64,000 nt of DNA from Geosiphon pyriformis. Taxonomy: Eukaryota > Glomeromycota > Glomeromycetes > Archaeosporales > Geosiphonaceae. This document shows positions 26,165 to 37,739 of the stretch, one piece after another. The position numbers were made by a program, and so were the translations under genes. The notes under the pieces were generated by a model. That model had not been told where the DNA came from. It worked only from the letters and a program-made list of their open reading frames with translations, and made no database searches. The stretch spans positions 1 through 64,000 of the forward strand of contig JAAOMT010000031.1 of NCBI GenBank assembly GCA_016748015.1, written 5' to 3'. The stretch's first letter is position 1; each line of letters opens with the position of its first letter.

Positions 26165-27727
26165 TTTAGAAATTGGAGTTATTCACAGTAATATATTTCA
26201 ACAAGAATTACCCCAAACAGTCCCCGATTTCTCTGAAATTATTGAACATTCAATACCAAAAATCAACCCAAACCCCAGCTCCAAAAACTACCATATTGTC
26301 ATGGAAAAACTATCTCGAATCAACATGAGACAACTTGAACCACAACAACAGACTCAGCTCAAAGAGCTAATTGCAGAATTTGCTGATATCTTCGCTGAAA
26401 ACAACAATAACTTAGAAAGAACCAATTTGGTCCAACACTAAATTTATACAGGAGATGCCAAACCAAGAAGACAACAAGCATATTGAGTTGCTCCAGAAAG
26501 CCACCAATTCATCCGAGAAGAAGTATAATGAATGCTTAACAATGGGCTCATCCAACCCTTCATGAGTCCTTGGGCTTCACCTGTAGTGCTAGTTAAAAAG
26601 AAAAATGGGAAGATCTAATTTTGTGTTGATTATTGACAACTCAACAGTGTTACAATTGGAGACACCTACCCTCTTCTCTGAATTGATGACATGCTGAATG
26701 CCCTTGGAAAATCCAAATACCTTTCAACACTAGATTTAGAAAGCGGTTACTGGCAAGTTGCTATGGATCCCAAAGATTGCCCCAAAACAGCATTCACCAC
26801 CCAAGACAGAAATTATGAGTTCAATGTAATGCCTTTCGAATTATACAATGCATCAGCAATGTTTTAGAGATTAATGGATATTGTGTACCAAGGACTTCTT
26901 TAAAAATCAGTAGTCGTTTATCTTGACGATACTGATGTTTATTCTCCATCGTTCGAATTACACTTAAAACACCTGCGAGAAGTTTTTCAATGATTACGAA
27001 AAGCAGGACTAAAACTCAATATCGAAAAATGCTACTTTGGAAAAACAAGCCTGGCCTTCCTTGGTCATATTGTTAGTAAAGATAAAATTAAACCAAATCC
27101 TGGAAAAATCAGCATTGTCAAAAACTTCAAAACTCCTTGAAACACTACAGAACTAAGAGGATTCATAGGATTAGCATCCTATTATCAGAAGTTTATCAAA
27201 GGATTTTCGGAAATTGCAAAACCTCTCAACCAGCTTACCACCAAAAACATTGAATACAAATGGACTACCGAACACCAAAAAGCTTTTGAAATTCTTAAGA
27301 AAAAACTGACAACAGCTCTAATTCTTGCCTACCCGGATTTCAGCAACTGATTTCGACTAGCTACAGATGCTTCATATACTGTCTTTGGTGCTATCTTATT
27401 ACAATTAGATGACAACGGAAATGAGCGAGTAATTGCTTATGCTAGCAGAACATTAAAACCAGCTGAGAAAAACTACTCTGCCACAGAACTAGAAACAGCA
27501 ACTGTAATTTGGGCGCTACACCACTTCAACCTTTATCTCAGGTCTAAAAAATTTGATATTATTACTGATAATATTGGACTCAAATGGCTTCAGAACAAAA
27601 ATACTCAGCTAAATGCAAAACAAACCTGATGGACAGGATTTCTAGCAAACTATCAATACATAGTATATCACAAACCAGGAAAACTCCACACTAATGTTAA
27701 CTGTTTCTCCAGAATGAGACAAGATTA
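26165..27727 (+). pseudogene. reverse transcriptase-RNase H of element A
   Basis: Frame shifts here relative to protease-dUTPase. RT landmarks: WASPVVLVKKKNG, FCVDY, LDLESGYWQVAMDP, catalytic YLDD at 26919-26930, and FLGHIVSKD. RNase H: ATDAS, TELETA and a TDN site. At least eight stops (TAA, TAG, TGA), each explicable by one transition. Confidence 0.88.
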
Positions 27728-27780
27728 GAAAAACACAAAAACCAACACTCAACTTAACCAACCAAAAGAGCCAACAAACA

Positions 27781-29165
27781 ATGAATTCAGAAAACTACAA
27801 TGATCTCAAACAATATTTGGAAACATTAACAATTCCAACAGATTGGTCTCCAGATGAAAAACATCAACTACAACAACAAGCCAAACAATATTTTCTACAC
27901 AACAACATTATTTATCACTGAAATTTCAAAAACCCAGACAAACCACTCAGATTAATACAAAAACAGGAAAAAGAGACTATATTATATAACATGCACTCAA
28001 ATCTTTCATCAGCCCACTTCGGAAAAGACAGCACCACCCAAAGAACACTAGAATACTACTTTTGGCCTCGAATGAGAAAAGACATTCACAAATATGTCGA
28101 ATCTTGTGATAGTTGTCAAAAAAGAGGAGGAACTCGCCCTACAGAACCTTTAAACCCAATCAAAGTTGGACAGCCTTTTGACAGAGTTGGTATCGATTTA
28201 GTTAGACCACTACCTATCACAAACCAAAGAAACTGCTACATTGCAGTAGCCATAGACTATCTCACCAAATGGCCTGAAGCCAGAGCCATTCAACGGGCAG
28301 ATGCAAAATCAGTAGCAAACTTCATCTACGAAGACATCATTTGTAAACATGGATGCCCAATAGAACTTTTATCTGATCAAGGAACACATCTCATGAACAA
28401 TTTAATCCAGGAAATTTGTGGACAATTTAATGTCAAGAGACCATTATCTTCACCCTACCATCCACAAACAAATGGACTGGTAAAATGGTTCAACAGAACA
28501 TTGTGTGAATCATTAGCCAAAGTTTCAACCAATTTTGAGCAAAAATGGAATCTCTTTATTCCATCAGTGTTACTAGCATATAGGACACTAAAACAAGATA
28601 CCACAAAACACACACCATTTGATTTAACTTATGGAAAGATGGCAACGTTACCAATTAGTTTCACAGTGGAAACATACCCAGTACAACCAATCGATGAAAA
28701 CAATTTCCAAGAAACGCTTCAACGAAGAGCCTACACTCTGCTTAGCACATTAGAAAGAAAACGACGAATAGCAGCCACCCATATTGAACACTTCCAAGCT
28801 CAATAAAAAGAACAGCATGATGACAAATTGCCTCCAGTCACCAATGAATTTAAAAATGGAAACAAAGTTCTTTTATACAGAACTAAAGCCGAAAAACAAT
28901 AGAGTAGAAAATTTGAAAATAAATGGGATAGACCATTATTTATCCATAAAGTTTTAGGCAACAGATCATACAAGCTAAGACTTAATGACAAAATTCTAGC
29001 AAAAATTGCACATGGAGATCGTTTGAAACACTATAATTCCAGAAACAATCCTGAACCATTAATTCCACAAATTGGTACACATTCCCCTTTAATCAATCCC
29101 GAAGACATTCCCCAAAATTTAGAACCAATAGTTGTCATTGAACAGCCTTACAACTTGAACACTTA
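27781..29165 (+). pseudogene. integrase of element A
   Basis: Starts with its own ATG (27,781) in a different frame from RT. Zinc domain with H..C-DS-C; catalytic core with Asp in VGIDLV and Asp in LLSDQGTH. The expected Glu of NGLVERFN is Lys here (28483-28485), with Arg to Trp next to it, both one-base transitions. The C-terminal domain has a GPY/F-like part (KWDRPLFIHKVLGNRSYKL). Stops near 27,919, 28,804 and 28,900. Confidence 0.9.
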
Positions 29166-29288
29166 ATTTAAATTTATTATTATAGTTATCTTCTTATAAT
29201 TTAGAAACAATTTTACAAAAACAAAACAAAAATAACATAAAAACCCATGCACCAAAAATAATTTTCTTTTATTTCAAATTGCTTATAA

Positions 29289-29970
29289 TGACTATTCCTC
29301 AAAACATTTAACAATTATCCCAAAAACTAATATTAGCTTTAAAAACAATACCCAAATTATTCATTACTGTTACTGGAAACCACATTAATTATACCCAAAC
29401 AGAAGTAGTTACAAATTTAGCCCCAAATTCACGAAAATATTATCTATATAAAAAGAACACAAAAAGTTATTCTGGAATTCACCTGCCAGAACTTTTAAAG
29501 CTTGCTTTAAGAGAAAACTTAATGCTCACTCCGATTAGTATTCCACTAAATGCTACAATTCAACAAAGACTTCAACTGTGTCTCAATGAGGAAAACACTG
29601 AATATCCTCCAATCTATAGATATTTCTACATTGGAAAAACACTCTATGAACAGAAACTGGAACTTACAACAGCAAACTTCACAAAAGAAGCTATTCAGAA
29701 ACAACTCTACAATGAATTCAAGACAATAGCTAGACCAACAAACAGTCGCTACAAGCTCAGAGCTGCTCTTAGACTTTATGACCTATTCTACACCTGTGAA
29801 AATGTACTACAAAACCCAATTTTTTAATTTTTGAAGATTCAATACATTAGAAAGCTCACAGAACTGAAATTTCAACAATTTTCAAACCAAATTTCTTCAA
29901 TAATTTTGGATTATTATCTGGAAATGACAAACAGTACTTGGACTTTGACAGAGCTCAGTCTTGAGGAGAA
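29289..29970 (+). pseudogene. ORF3 of element A, unknown protein after integrase
   Basis: Frame from ATG 29,289 with one TAA at 29,310, then open to 29,826, with homology-like sequence continuing towards the LTR. Traits: YFYIGKTLYEQ, RAALRLYDLF, KLTELKFQQFSNQISSIIL. B1 ORF3 shows matching blocks in the same order (YFYLGQ, IRAIYRI, KITNAQFKKLQIQ). No signal peptide or membrane segment visible, so not an envelope type. Function unknown. Confidence 0.55.
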
Positions 29971-29975
29971 GGTTA

Positions 29976-30953
29976 TGTTACCAGACAAAATTAGAGATAT
30001 TATTTAGCATAAAATTATCTTATAATTTTTATTATTAATTAGCATATATTATTGTTTCAAATTATCACTTATTACATTAGCAAAAATGTCCAAAATTATC
30101 ATTTAATTAATAACCCAAATTGTACACAACACAAATGTAACCTAATTGCGATGATCAATCATGCAATACTCCGAACTATGTAACATTCAAAAGTTCGCCG
30201 AAATTTATAGAAATTTGCCGAAATAATTGATAGTTCACTGAAATATCTAATAGTTCGCAAAAATAACTTGTAGTTTGCCGAAATGTATCTTTAGTTCAGC
30301 GAAATTGTAGAAAATAACAAAGTTCAAGTTCATAGAATAGTGTTATGACAAGTTGTATAAAAGAAGAGCTTCTCTCTTTGAGAAAATGTATTTTATTTTA
30401 GATTTAACAATTAGAATCATCCTTTACACACAAAAACAAAATAAATATCAAATAATTCGAAAAATCAAATTCTGAATTATTTTACTTTTGAAATTAACTA
30501 ATTCCTACGAAACAGTTTGAAATTGATTAGCTACCAATTTTAGTAAACTGTTAGTGACTCCAGGTCTGAATAGAAAACGTTTCCCTTGACAGAATTCTAT
30601 TTTTTTTACATTTCTTTTATTTTTCTTTTCTTTTTTTTTTACAATTATTAGGGTAGCCTACAGACAAAATTTCTGTAGAAGAGTTGACTTTCACAGCAAA
30701 GTAACTATACATTTTAGTGAGCTTCTAGATGAGCAATTCCTGAGAAAGAGTTGACATTTACTACAACGTAACTACATAAAGTAACTGGCATGGAATTGGC
30801 CATTCCACTTATAAGCCCAGTAGTTCAAATTATAAGAGATAATTTGAAGATAAATTCAGTTATTGGAGGTTCAACCACATCCAGAAAATGTGAATTCACA
30901 GCAAACAAGCATCGACAACATTTAAGAAAAGAGACCAAAAACCTCCGGTAACA
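29976..30953 (+). repeat. 3' LTR of element A
   Basis: TGTTACC to GGTAACA, 978 bases. Preceded by a purine tract (gaggagaagg at 29963-29972). Dyad array at 30194-30303 keeps the most TTCGCCGAA-like units; TATA box at 30356. Confidence 0.94.
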
Positions 30954-31210
30954 ACATAATTGATGTTCTATGAAATTGCTCACATTTCTGAGTGATGTGC
31001 TATGATTTTTTGAGCAATGCTCACATTGTTAAGCAATGTGCCCTAATTTTCTAACATCATTCCACATTGCTGAGCAATGTGCCATAATTACTAATATTGC
31101 TCCATATTGCTAAGCAATATGCTGTAATTTCTGATATTGCTCTATATTGCTGAGTAATATGCTTACATGCTAACTATTACTTTCCTATTGGTCTACTATT
31201 TTCTATATCT
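30954..31210 (-). repeat. 3' LTR of B2, right part
   Basis: Continues the B2 LTR after element A (acataattg). It holds a 41-bp periodic hairpin array and ends close to a purine tract (minus strand AAAGAAAAAC) near 31,210. The end is placed by alignment with B1 and is good to about 10 bases. Confidence 0.75.
30981..31163 (-). repeat. 41-bp tandem array of 9-1-9 palindromes in B2 U3
   Basis: Five units starting near 30981, 31022, 31063, 31103 and 31143. Each centres on a palindrome; the clearest are CACATTGCT-G-AGCAATGTG (31063-31081) and CATATTGCT-A-AGCAATATG (31103-31121). On the minus strand the array lies upstream of the LTR TATA box (21089-21099 before element A split them). Confidence 0.88.
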
Positions 31211-32468
31211 GTTTTTCTTTAGTATTGAGCTCCATCAAAATTTTTATTTTGGATTATGTCAAATACTTCTTTTTTAAGTAGCATTTGTTCTATCCTATTC
31301 TTTATTTCTTCAATTTGTGAGTTGTTTATTCTTCCCCATTGGTTGATGATTATTGTTTCTATGTCAGAGTGTAACAATACTTCTGGGTAGTTTTGGAATA
31401 TAGTATGTAGTCAATAAATGGTTCTGATATGTAGTGTCAAATTTGTTTTTTTTCTAATAATGTCTTCAATGTTCCAGATTATCTCTTGATTGAAGATTCT
31501 ATTGAATTTGTTAAGATATAACTTTTGAATATCTACTTTTTGTCCCAATTAATAGTAGCAGTATGGTATTGGAAATTGGTCTATCCATTGATTCCAATTT
31601 TCTTTTAACAGTTTTCTTGTTAGAACTATAACAGTTATTTTTCCAAAAGTGTTCTTTACTTTTTCTACTATTTTATCTGACTAGTTTATTGACTGTTTCT
31701 GTAGTCACTGGTATGGTGTGTTTTTCCCTTTTTGTTTAGTGTTTTGATAACAGATTGTTTGGTTGTTGATGATAATTTCCATGTTTACTTGCTGTTGACT
31801 TAATACTTGGAACAATTGTTAAGCTAAAATGTAAATATGATCTGGTATTTCTATTTTTTCTTGTTGTTTTTGTTGTGTATACTGTGTCTTTATATACTCT
31901 TTTGGTTATTCAATTTGACATGTTTAGTTCAATTATTATGATTGGTTTTAGATCTTGTAGAATTTCATCTGGTTAGATTAATATTCTCTATATTCCTAAT
32001 TGTGAAATATTACTGGTGGATGGTAATACTATATAGTAATATGGTTTCAATCAATTACTATGTGCTGCTTTAGCTAAAATTTTGTTGTTCTATTTTAATT
32101 TATAAGCTCTATTTCCTAGAATTTTTTCTATGTGAAATGGTCCATCTCATTTGGGGTCAAATTTTTTATTCCATTGTTTTTCTGCTTTGGTACAATGTAG
32201 AAGTACTTTGTTTTCAATTCTGAATTCGACTGGTTTATCTAGTAGTTGGTTATCATGTTTTTCTTTTTGTTTCTCTTGTGATTTTTGGATGTTATCAGCT
32301 GTTTTTCGCTATTTGTTTTCCAGTGTCTCTATTAAGTCATATATTCTTCTTAATAATGTTCTTTGAAAATTCTCTTCTGTTATTGGTTTTGTTGGATATG
32401 TTTTAACTTCTATCTTAACTAGTAATTTTGCTGTTCTACTATATACTAATTAAAATGGTGTTGCTTGT
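31211..32468 (-). pseudogene. ORF3 and integrase C-terminus of B2
   Basis: Aligns with B1 33,335-34,600. ORF3 occupies about 31,211-31,990, the integrase C-terminal domain the rest (KFDPK, GPFHIEKILGNRAYKL). Many stops. It breaks at TTGT (32465-32468), where B1 inserted into the integrase region. Confidence 0.78.
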
Positions 32469-33334
32469 TATTACAAGTGATTATTTAGGGTCTCAAATCA
32501 AATAATAAACCCGTAACTTGATGCTAAAAGTTATTCGCATTGATATTATTAATCTGAAGGTTTTGTATCTGAAGGTTTTGTATTTGAAGGTTTTGGTTTA
32601 AGTTCTTTGTATAATGGACAGAGATTCAATAGTTGTTTTATCTGTAGCTTCCCAGAATTGCAATTCTGTCAATTTTTTTCTTGGCGTGATGGCTGGCAAT
32701 TCTCTGGTAAGTATTTCGTATCTTCTGTACATGTCTTACCCTCTCGCAGGGGTCTTTTACCAGGCAATTCTTGACGTCAGTAATCTAGCACTTTATTCAA
32801 CCAATTAGTGCACAACAATAAAATAAAAAAATAAAAAATAAAGAAAAGAAATAAAAGAAAATGATGAATAAACCAAGATGGTTTTGCAAATTAGTATCCC
32901 ATCAATAGCCATGATCAAGAGCTATTGTTCCAGTGTGTTTTAAGTATCAATTACTATCAACATGGAGTGTTGATAGTGGAATTAGGTTTGAGATACCAAA
33001 TAGTTATTTATTGTGTTTGGAAGGTTGTCTAGATAAAATCTAAACTGAGAGATCTGTCTTTTTAGCTTCTACTACTACTGCTATATATACATAATTAAGA
33101 TTCCTCAATTCCTCAATTCTTTACAACAGAAATCCTGGAATTCCTGGAATCTTGCAATTCCATTGAGAAAAATTCTGGAATTCTGGAATCCTGCAATTTC
33201 TCATGTAAGAATCCTACAATTTCTGGAATTCTGCAATTCCTGTGAGAAAAATTCTGGAATTCCATATTTACTACGTCTACTTCTGATTGGCTAATAACTA
33301 TGCTAATATATTTCTTATATTTCTATAAGTAATA
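32469..33334 (-). repeat. 3' LTR of B1
   Basis: 866 bases, from TATTACAAG (TGTTACAAG with one transition) to AGTAATA. A purine-rich tract (minus GGAGAGAATAA) adjoins at 33335-33346. TATATATA box at 33081-33089 (minus). It holds a GGAATTCC-type array at 33128-33263. Confidence 0.9.
33128..33263 (-). repeat. ~40-bp tandem array with GGAATTCC-like palindromes in B1 U3
   Basis: Units start near 33128, 33168, 33208 and 33247, each with a ctggaattc core followed by tgcaatt. The 5' LTR carries the same array at 41186-41322. It occupies the position of the different 41-bp hairpin array of B2. Confidence 0.8.
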
Positions 33335-33392
33335 TTATTCTCTCCTTTTAATATTGAGCTTTATTGAAATCTAGCTCTTTTAATTCTCTTTC

Positions 33393-34088
33393 TTGAATTA
33401 TTTCTTAGACTTCTTTTTTCAGAATTATTTGTGTTATTTGTATCTGTAATTTTTTGAATTGGGCATTGGTGATTTTTCCTAATTGATTACTGGTAACTGT
33501 ATTTATTGCTTTATCCAGTAAGATTTCTGGTTGATCTTGAAATGCTGTGTGTATTCGGTATATGGCTCGGATTTGTGTGGATAAGTTGTTTTTTCTCACA
33601 AAATGTTCTAATTGTTGTAGTATTCTTGTGTCAAATAATCGCTTTGTTTTATCTGTATATAGATTCTGAATATTCACGTGTTGTCCCAAGTAAAAATAAC
33701 AATAGTTTCTTGGAAATTGTTGTATCCACCAATTCCAAGTTTTTTTAGTCAACTCTTGATCTGATCTGACTATTTGTTGTTCTTTTATGGCTAATTTTAC
33801 TTTGGTAATTATCTTGTCGACCATATTTTCGGATTTCCTTTGTATTTTGTGTTGCAGTGTTTTTGCCATATTTTTGTATCTGATTGTTTGTTGGTTAATG
33901 GTAATTTCCATTTCTTGGTGTTGAATCAATTGTAATAGTTGTTGTGCTAAAGAGTAAATATTGTCTGTGATTTCCATTTTTCTGGTATCTTTTGTTGTAT
34001 TGACCATGTTTTTATATACTCTTTTATTGATTGATTTATGTGTTGTTGTTGATGATGATGATTGGTTCCAAATCTCATAGAATCTCAT
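33393..34088 (-). CDS. ORF3 of B1, unknown protein after integrase
   Basis: Open for about 227 codons from 34,088 to 33,405. The likely real start is an internal ATG near 34,005 (MVNTTKDTRKMEITDNIYSL), because the first 25 codons overlap the integrase tail. Predominantly helical, rich in Q, K and I, with no membrane segment or signal peptide. Blocks shared with element A ORF3: YFYLGQ, STQIRAIYRIHTAF and KITNAQFKKLQIQ. One of the few long frames of B1 without an early stop. Confidence 0.6.
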
Positions 34089-35412
34089 CTGGTTGGACTA
34101 GTATTTCCTGTACTCCCAATTGTAGAATATTACTGGTAAAGAATGATGTTATATTATGATATGGTTTCAGTTAATCACCATGTGCTGTTTTGGTTAAGAT
34201 TTTGTTGTTTAATCTTAATTTATAAGCTCCATTCTCTAGAATTTCTTTTATGTGAAATGGTCTGTCCCATTTAGGGTCAAATTTTCTACTCCATTGTTTT
34301 TTCATTCTGGTACAATATAGAAGTACTTTGTCTCTAATCTTAAACTCAACTGGTTTGTCTAACAGTTGGTTATCATGTCATTCTTTTTGTTTCTCTTGTG
34401 ACTTTTGAATATTATTAGCTGCTTTTCGTCATTTGTTTTCTAGTGTTTCTATTAAGTCATATGTTCTTCTTAACAGTGTGTTTTGGAAATTTTCTTCTGT
34501 TATTGGTTCTGTTGGATATGTGTTTACTTTTATTTCTACTGGTAAGATTGCTGTTTTACCATATACTAATTTAAATGGTGTTGCTTGTATAGTATCCTGC
34601 TTCATTGTTCGATAAGCAAATAATACTGATGGTATAAACAAATCTTATTTGTCCTGGTTTTCTTGGCTAAGTTTGGTGATTGCTTCACACAATGTTCTAT
34701 TAAATTTTTCAACTAAACCATTTGTTTGTGGATGATATGGTGATAATAGTGGTCTCTTAATTCCAAATCTTTGGCTCAATTCTGCTAGTGTTCTGTTCAC
34801 AAAGTGAGTTTCCTGGTCTGATAATAATTTTTTTGGACATCCATGTCGACAAATCAGATCTTGATGGATGAATTTGGCAACAGATTCTGCATCTGCTCTT
34901 TGAATTGCTTTTGCTTCTGGCCATTTAGTGAGATAGTCCATGGCTATTGCAATGTATCTGTTCTCTCTGTTGGTAATAGTCAATGATCCAACTAAGTCAA
35001 TTCCAATACAATTGAATAGTTGTCTCACTTTGATTGGTCTCAGTGATTTACTGGGTCTGATTCCTTCTTTTCTTTGACAAGCATCACAATTTTAAACATA
35101 TTAGATAATGTCTGGATACATGGATGGCCAATAGTATCTTTTTCTGGTTCTTTCCATAGTTACTTCTTTATGAAAATGTTCTGTTGTTGGATCTGAGTGC
35201 ATGTTGAATAGTACTGTCTTTTTCTCTGGCTCTGTAATTACTCTGATTGATTGATTTGGATCTTTTTTATTCTTTCGATAAAGTATGTTTTGGTAAGTGA
35301 TAAAGTATTTTGATTGCTGTTTGATACTATTTCATTCTGATTGAGATAATTTTTCTTTGAACTGTTGAGTATCTATATAATGTTTGAGTTGTTGATATTT
35401 TTGTGAATTCAT
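34046..35412 (-). pseudogene. integrase of B1
   Basis: Own ATG at 35410-35412 (MNSQKYQQLKHY). The catalytic core keeps all three acids: Asp in GIDLVG, Asp in LLSDQETHF and Glu in NGLVEKFNRTL. C-terminal GPY/F-like segment KWDRPFHIKEIL. Broken by several stops, among them near 34,642 and 34,428. Confidence 0.88.
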
Positions 35413-35479
35413 CTTTTGTTATATTTTCGTTGGATTGGTTTGGTTTTGTTATATTTATTTATTTTTTTGGGTTGAAATG

Positions 35480-37315
35480 TTCTAGATTTGTTTCATCCAT
35501 AACAAACCATTAGCATTTCTATTGTCTTTTTTTTTTTATAGTGTATAGTATAAGTATATAGTAAGAGTGCCATTTTTCATCTTGATTGTCTGTTATCTTC
35601 AAATTCTTGTTTCTGGAGTGATGTCAATCCTTTGTGATCTGTATATACCTCAAACTTCTGGCTCAAGTATTTTTTCCATTTCATGACTGTCCAATAGATT
35701 GCTAAATGTTCTAATTCTGGTGTTCCATAGTTTTTTTCGGCTGGGGTTAAATCTCGGCTGGCATATGCTATTGGATGTTTTCTTCCATCTGGTTCTCTCT
35801 GAGATAGTATTGCTCCCAATGCTTGACCTGATGCATTGGTGGTAATGATGAATGGTTTACTATAATCTGAATATATTAATATTGGAGCTTGAATGAGCTT
35901 TCTTCTTAAAGTATCAAAAGCTTCTTGTTGAGTTTCAGTTCATTAATATTTTGCATTCTTGGTTTGGAGATGATTGAGTGGCTGAGCAATTTTAGAAAAG
36001 TCTTTGATGAAGCGATGATAATAGCTTGCAAATCCCAAGAATGATTTTAGTTCGGTCACATTGGTTGGCACTGAAAAGTTCTTTACTATCTCTATCTTGT
36101 TTGAATCTGTCTTGATGCCATCTTTTCTAACTATATGTCCCAGAAACTTCAGTTCTGTTTTGCCAAAAAAGCACTTGGTAGCATTTAGCTTTAATTCTGC
36201 TCGTTGCAGTCTTTTGAATACTTGTTGAAGATGATAAAAATGATCATCAAATGTTCTTGAGAATACATTGGTGTTATCCAAGTATACAACTACTGATTTC
36301 TACAATAAGCCAGTGTACACAATTTCCATTAGCCATTAGAAGGTTGCTGGGGTGTTAGTTAAGCCAAATGATATTACTTCAAATTCAAAATTCTCTTCCC
36401 TTGTGGTAAATGCTGTTTTCTCTTTGTCGGCTGGATCTATGGCTACTTGCCAATAACTGCTATCCAAGCCCAATATTGAAAACCATTTGTTTCTACCAAA
36501 AGCATTGAATAATTTTTGTATTTGTGAAGTTGGATAACTGTCTTCACAAGTTACACCATTGAGTTTTCTGTAATCTACACAAAAGCGGATCTTTCTATTT
36601 TTTTTACAGATGAGTACTACCAGTGACAATTATGGACTTATTGATGGCTGAATTAGCCCATTGTCAAGCATTCGATTGATTTTTTGATGGATGATCTTAT
36701 GGCTGGCTGGTAGTACTCTGTATGCTCTTTGTTTAATTGGCATCGTATCTCCAGTTTTTATCTGGTGTTGGATAATGTCAGTTCTGCCAAATTTGTTTTC
36801 ACTGGCAAAGATGTCATTGAAATTATTAAGCAATATCTTAAGCTGCATATATTGAAGTGGGTCTAAGTTTCCCATGTTCATTTGTTCCAATTGTTCTGGT
36901 TGGAGCAAATAACATTCATTTTGTCTGTATATTGTTTGTGATGTAATATCCACATATCCACAAAACTGTGAAAAATCTAGAATGATGCTTGGTGGTTGAT
37001 CTTCTAATTCCATGCTCAAGTATCCAATGATGATTCTTTCTGGTATTGTGATGACATCTCCTGTTGTATTGTAGATGGGAATTTTAATATGGTTGTGGCT
37101 CTTGGCTGGTATGTGAAGATTGATAAATCCAATCTCTCCTGATTCACAACAGATTGCTTCTGCTTCAAAAATCTGTGCTTGATCCTTCACTCTCCTCTTT
37201 ATTGCCAACATGTATTGGTCATATGGTGGAATGAAAATTGCTTGACCAGTTGAGACAATTTCTCCTTGGCCAACAATTTTTTCCTTTGTTATATTAACTG
37301 GTATAGCTATTCTAC
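35480..37315 (-). pseudogene. RT-RNase H and upstream linker of B1
   Basis: Coding order: linker (about 37,310-36,900) ending RADIIQHQIKTGDTMPIKQ-like, RT with VDYRKLNGVT, LGLDSSYWQVAIDP, catalytic box YLDN at 36273-36284 (second Asp replaced by Asn), LGHIVRKDGIKTD, then RNase H with QREPDGRKHPIAYASRDL and TELEHLA-like. Two long open blocks (36,630-37,382 and 35,943-36,281) separated by stops. Confidence 0.88.
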
Positions 37316-37535
37316 CTGTGGATCTGAATCTCTGTATCCCTCTTACTGTTATCCTTAATTCTTTTCTGTTTTCCACTGACACTAATTGAGCTACTTTAAC
37401 CAGAGACAGGAAGATTGCTTGTGCTATCTTTTTGTTTGGCTCTATAATATAGGCCTTTTTTGAGTTATTTTATAGCATGGCAATAATATTTTCTATATAT
37501 TCCGTGTCAATTATTCCCCTTCTGATATTTATCCC
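37315..37535 (-). pseudogene. dUTPase stump of B1 (motifs 3-5)
   Basis: NIRRGIIDTEYIENI (motif 3), EPNKKIAQAIFL (motif 4) and RGIQRFRSTG (degraded motif 5, expected RGxxGFGSTG). Motifs 1 and 2 are absent: the sequence jumps from the protease linker straight to motif 3. Confidence 0.75.
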
Positions 37536-37739
37536 TCTTTTCAGTTTCAGACTGGGTCAGCATTTCAGATAAGTTCTGTTTCCTTCTGTTTTCTTTTGCC
37601 ATTGTCATCCCATGAGAGTATTGGCGGCAGTTCATTGTGTTTTTCATTGGCCCACAAGACTTAATACACTTCCCAAGTAGGTTTTGGTTTTTTTTCTTTG
37701 AAGTCAATTAGTGGTGCTGTGGTGTTGGTAGCTTTGAAG

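Larger units (their letters stand above)
21101..30953 (+). mobile_element. element A: full-length family A Ty3/gypsy retrotransposon with dUTPase
   Basis: 9,853 bases with two 978-bp LTRs, flanked by ACAT (21097-21100 and 30954-30957). Order: LTR, PBS, gag, protease, Cys-rich domain, dUTPase, RT-RNase H, integrase, ORF3, purine tract, LTR. PR-RT-RH-IN order marks Ty3/gypsy. Gag through dUTPase stay in one frame (22,124-26,164) broken only by stops; one frameshift near 26,155 moves to the RT frame, and integrase opens with its own ATG in a third frame. Inactive: stops in gag, RT and integrase, and a replaced integrase catalytic Glu. It sits in the 3' LTR of B2. Confidence 0.94.

Noticed and set aside
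29289-29970. Envelope gene of a retrovirus-like element
   Set aside because: The position fits, but there is no signal peptide, membrane anchor or cysteine pattern.
30981-31163. CRISPR array
   Set aside because: Repeats are imperfect, spacers are not unique, the host is eukaryotic, and the array lies inside an LTR.
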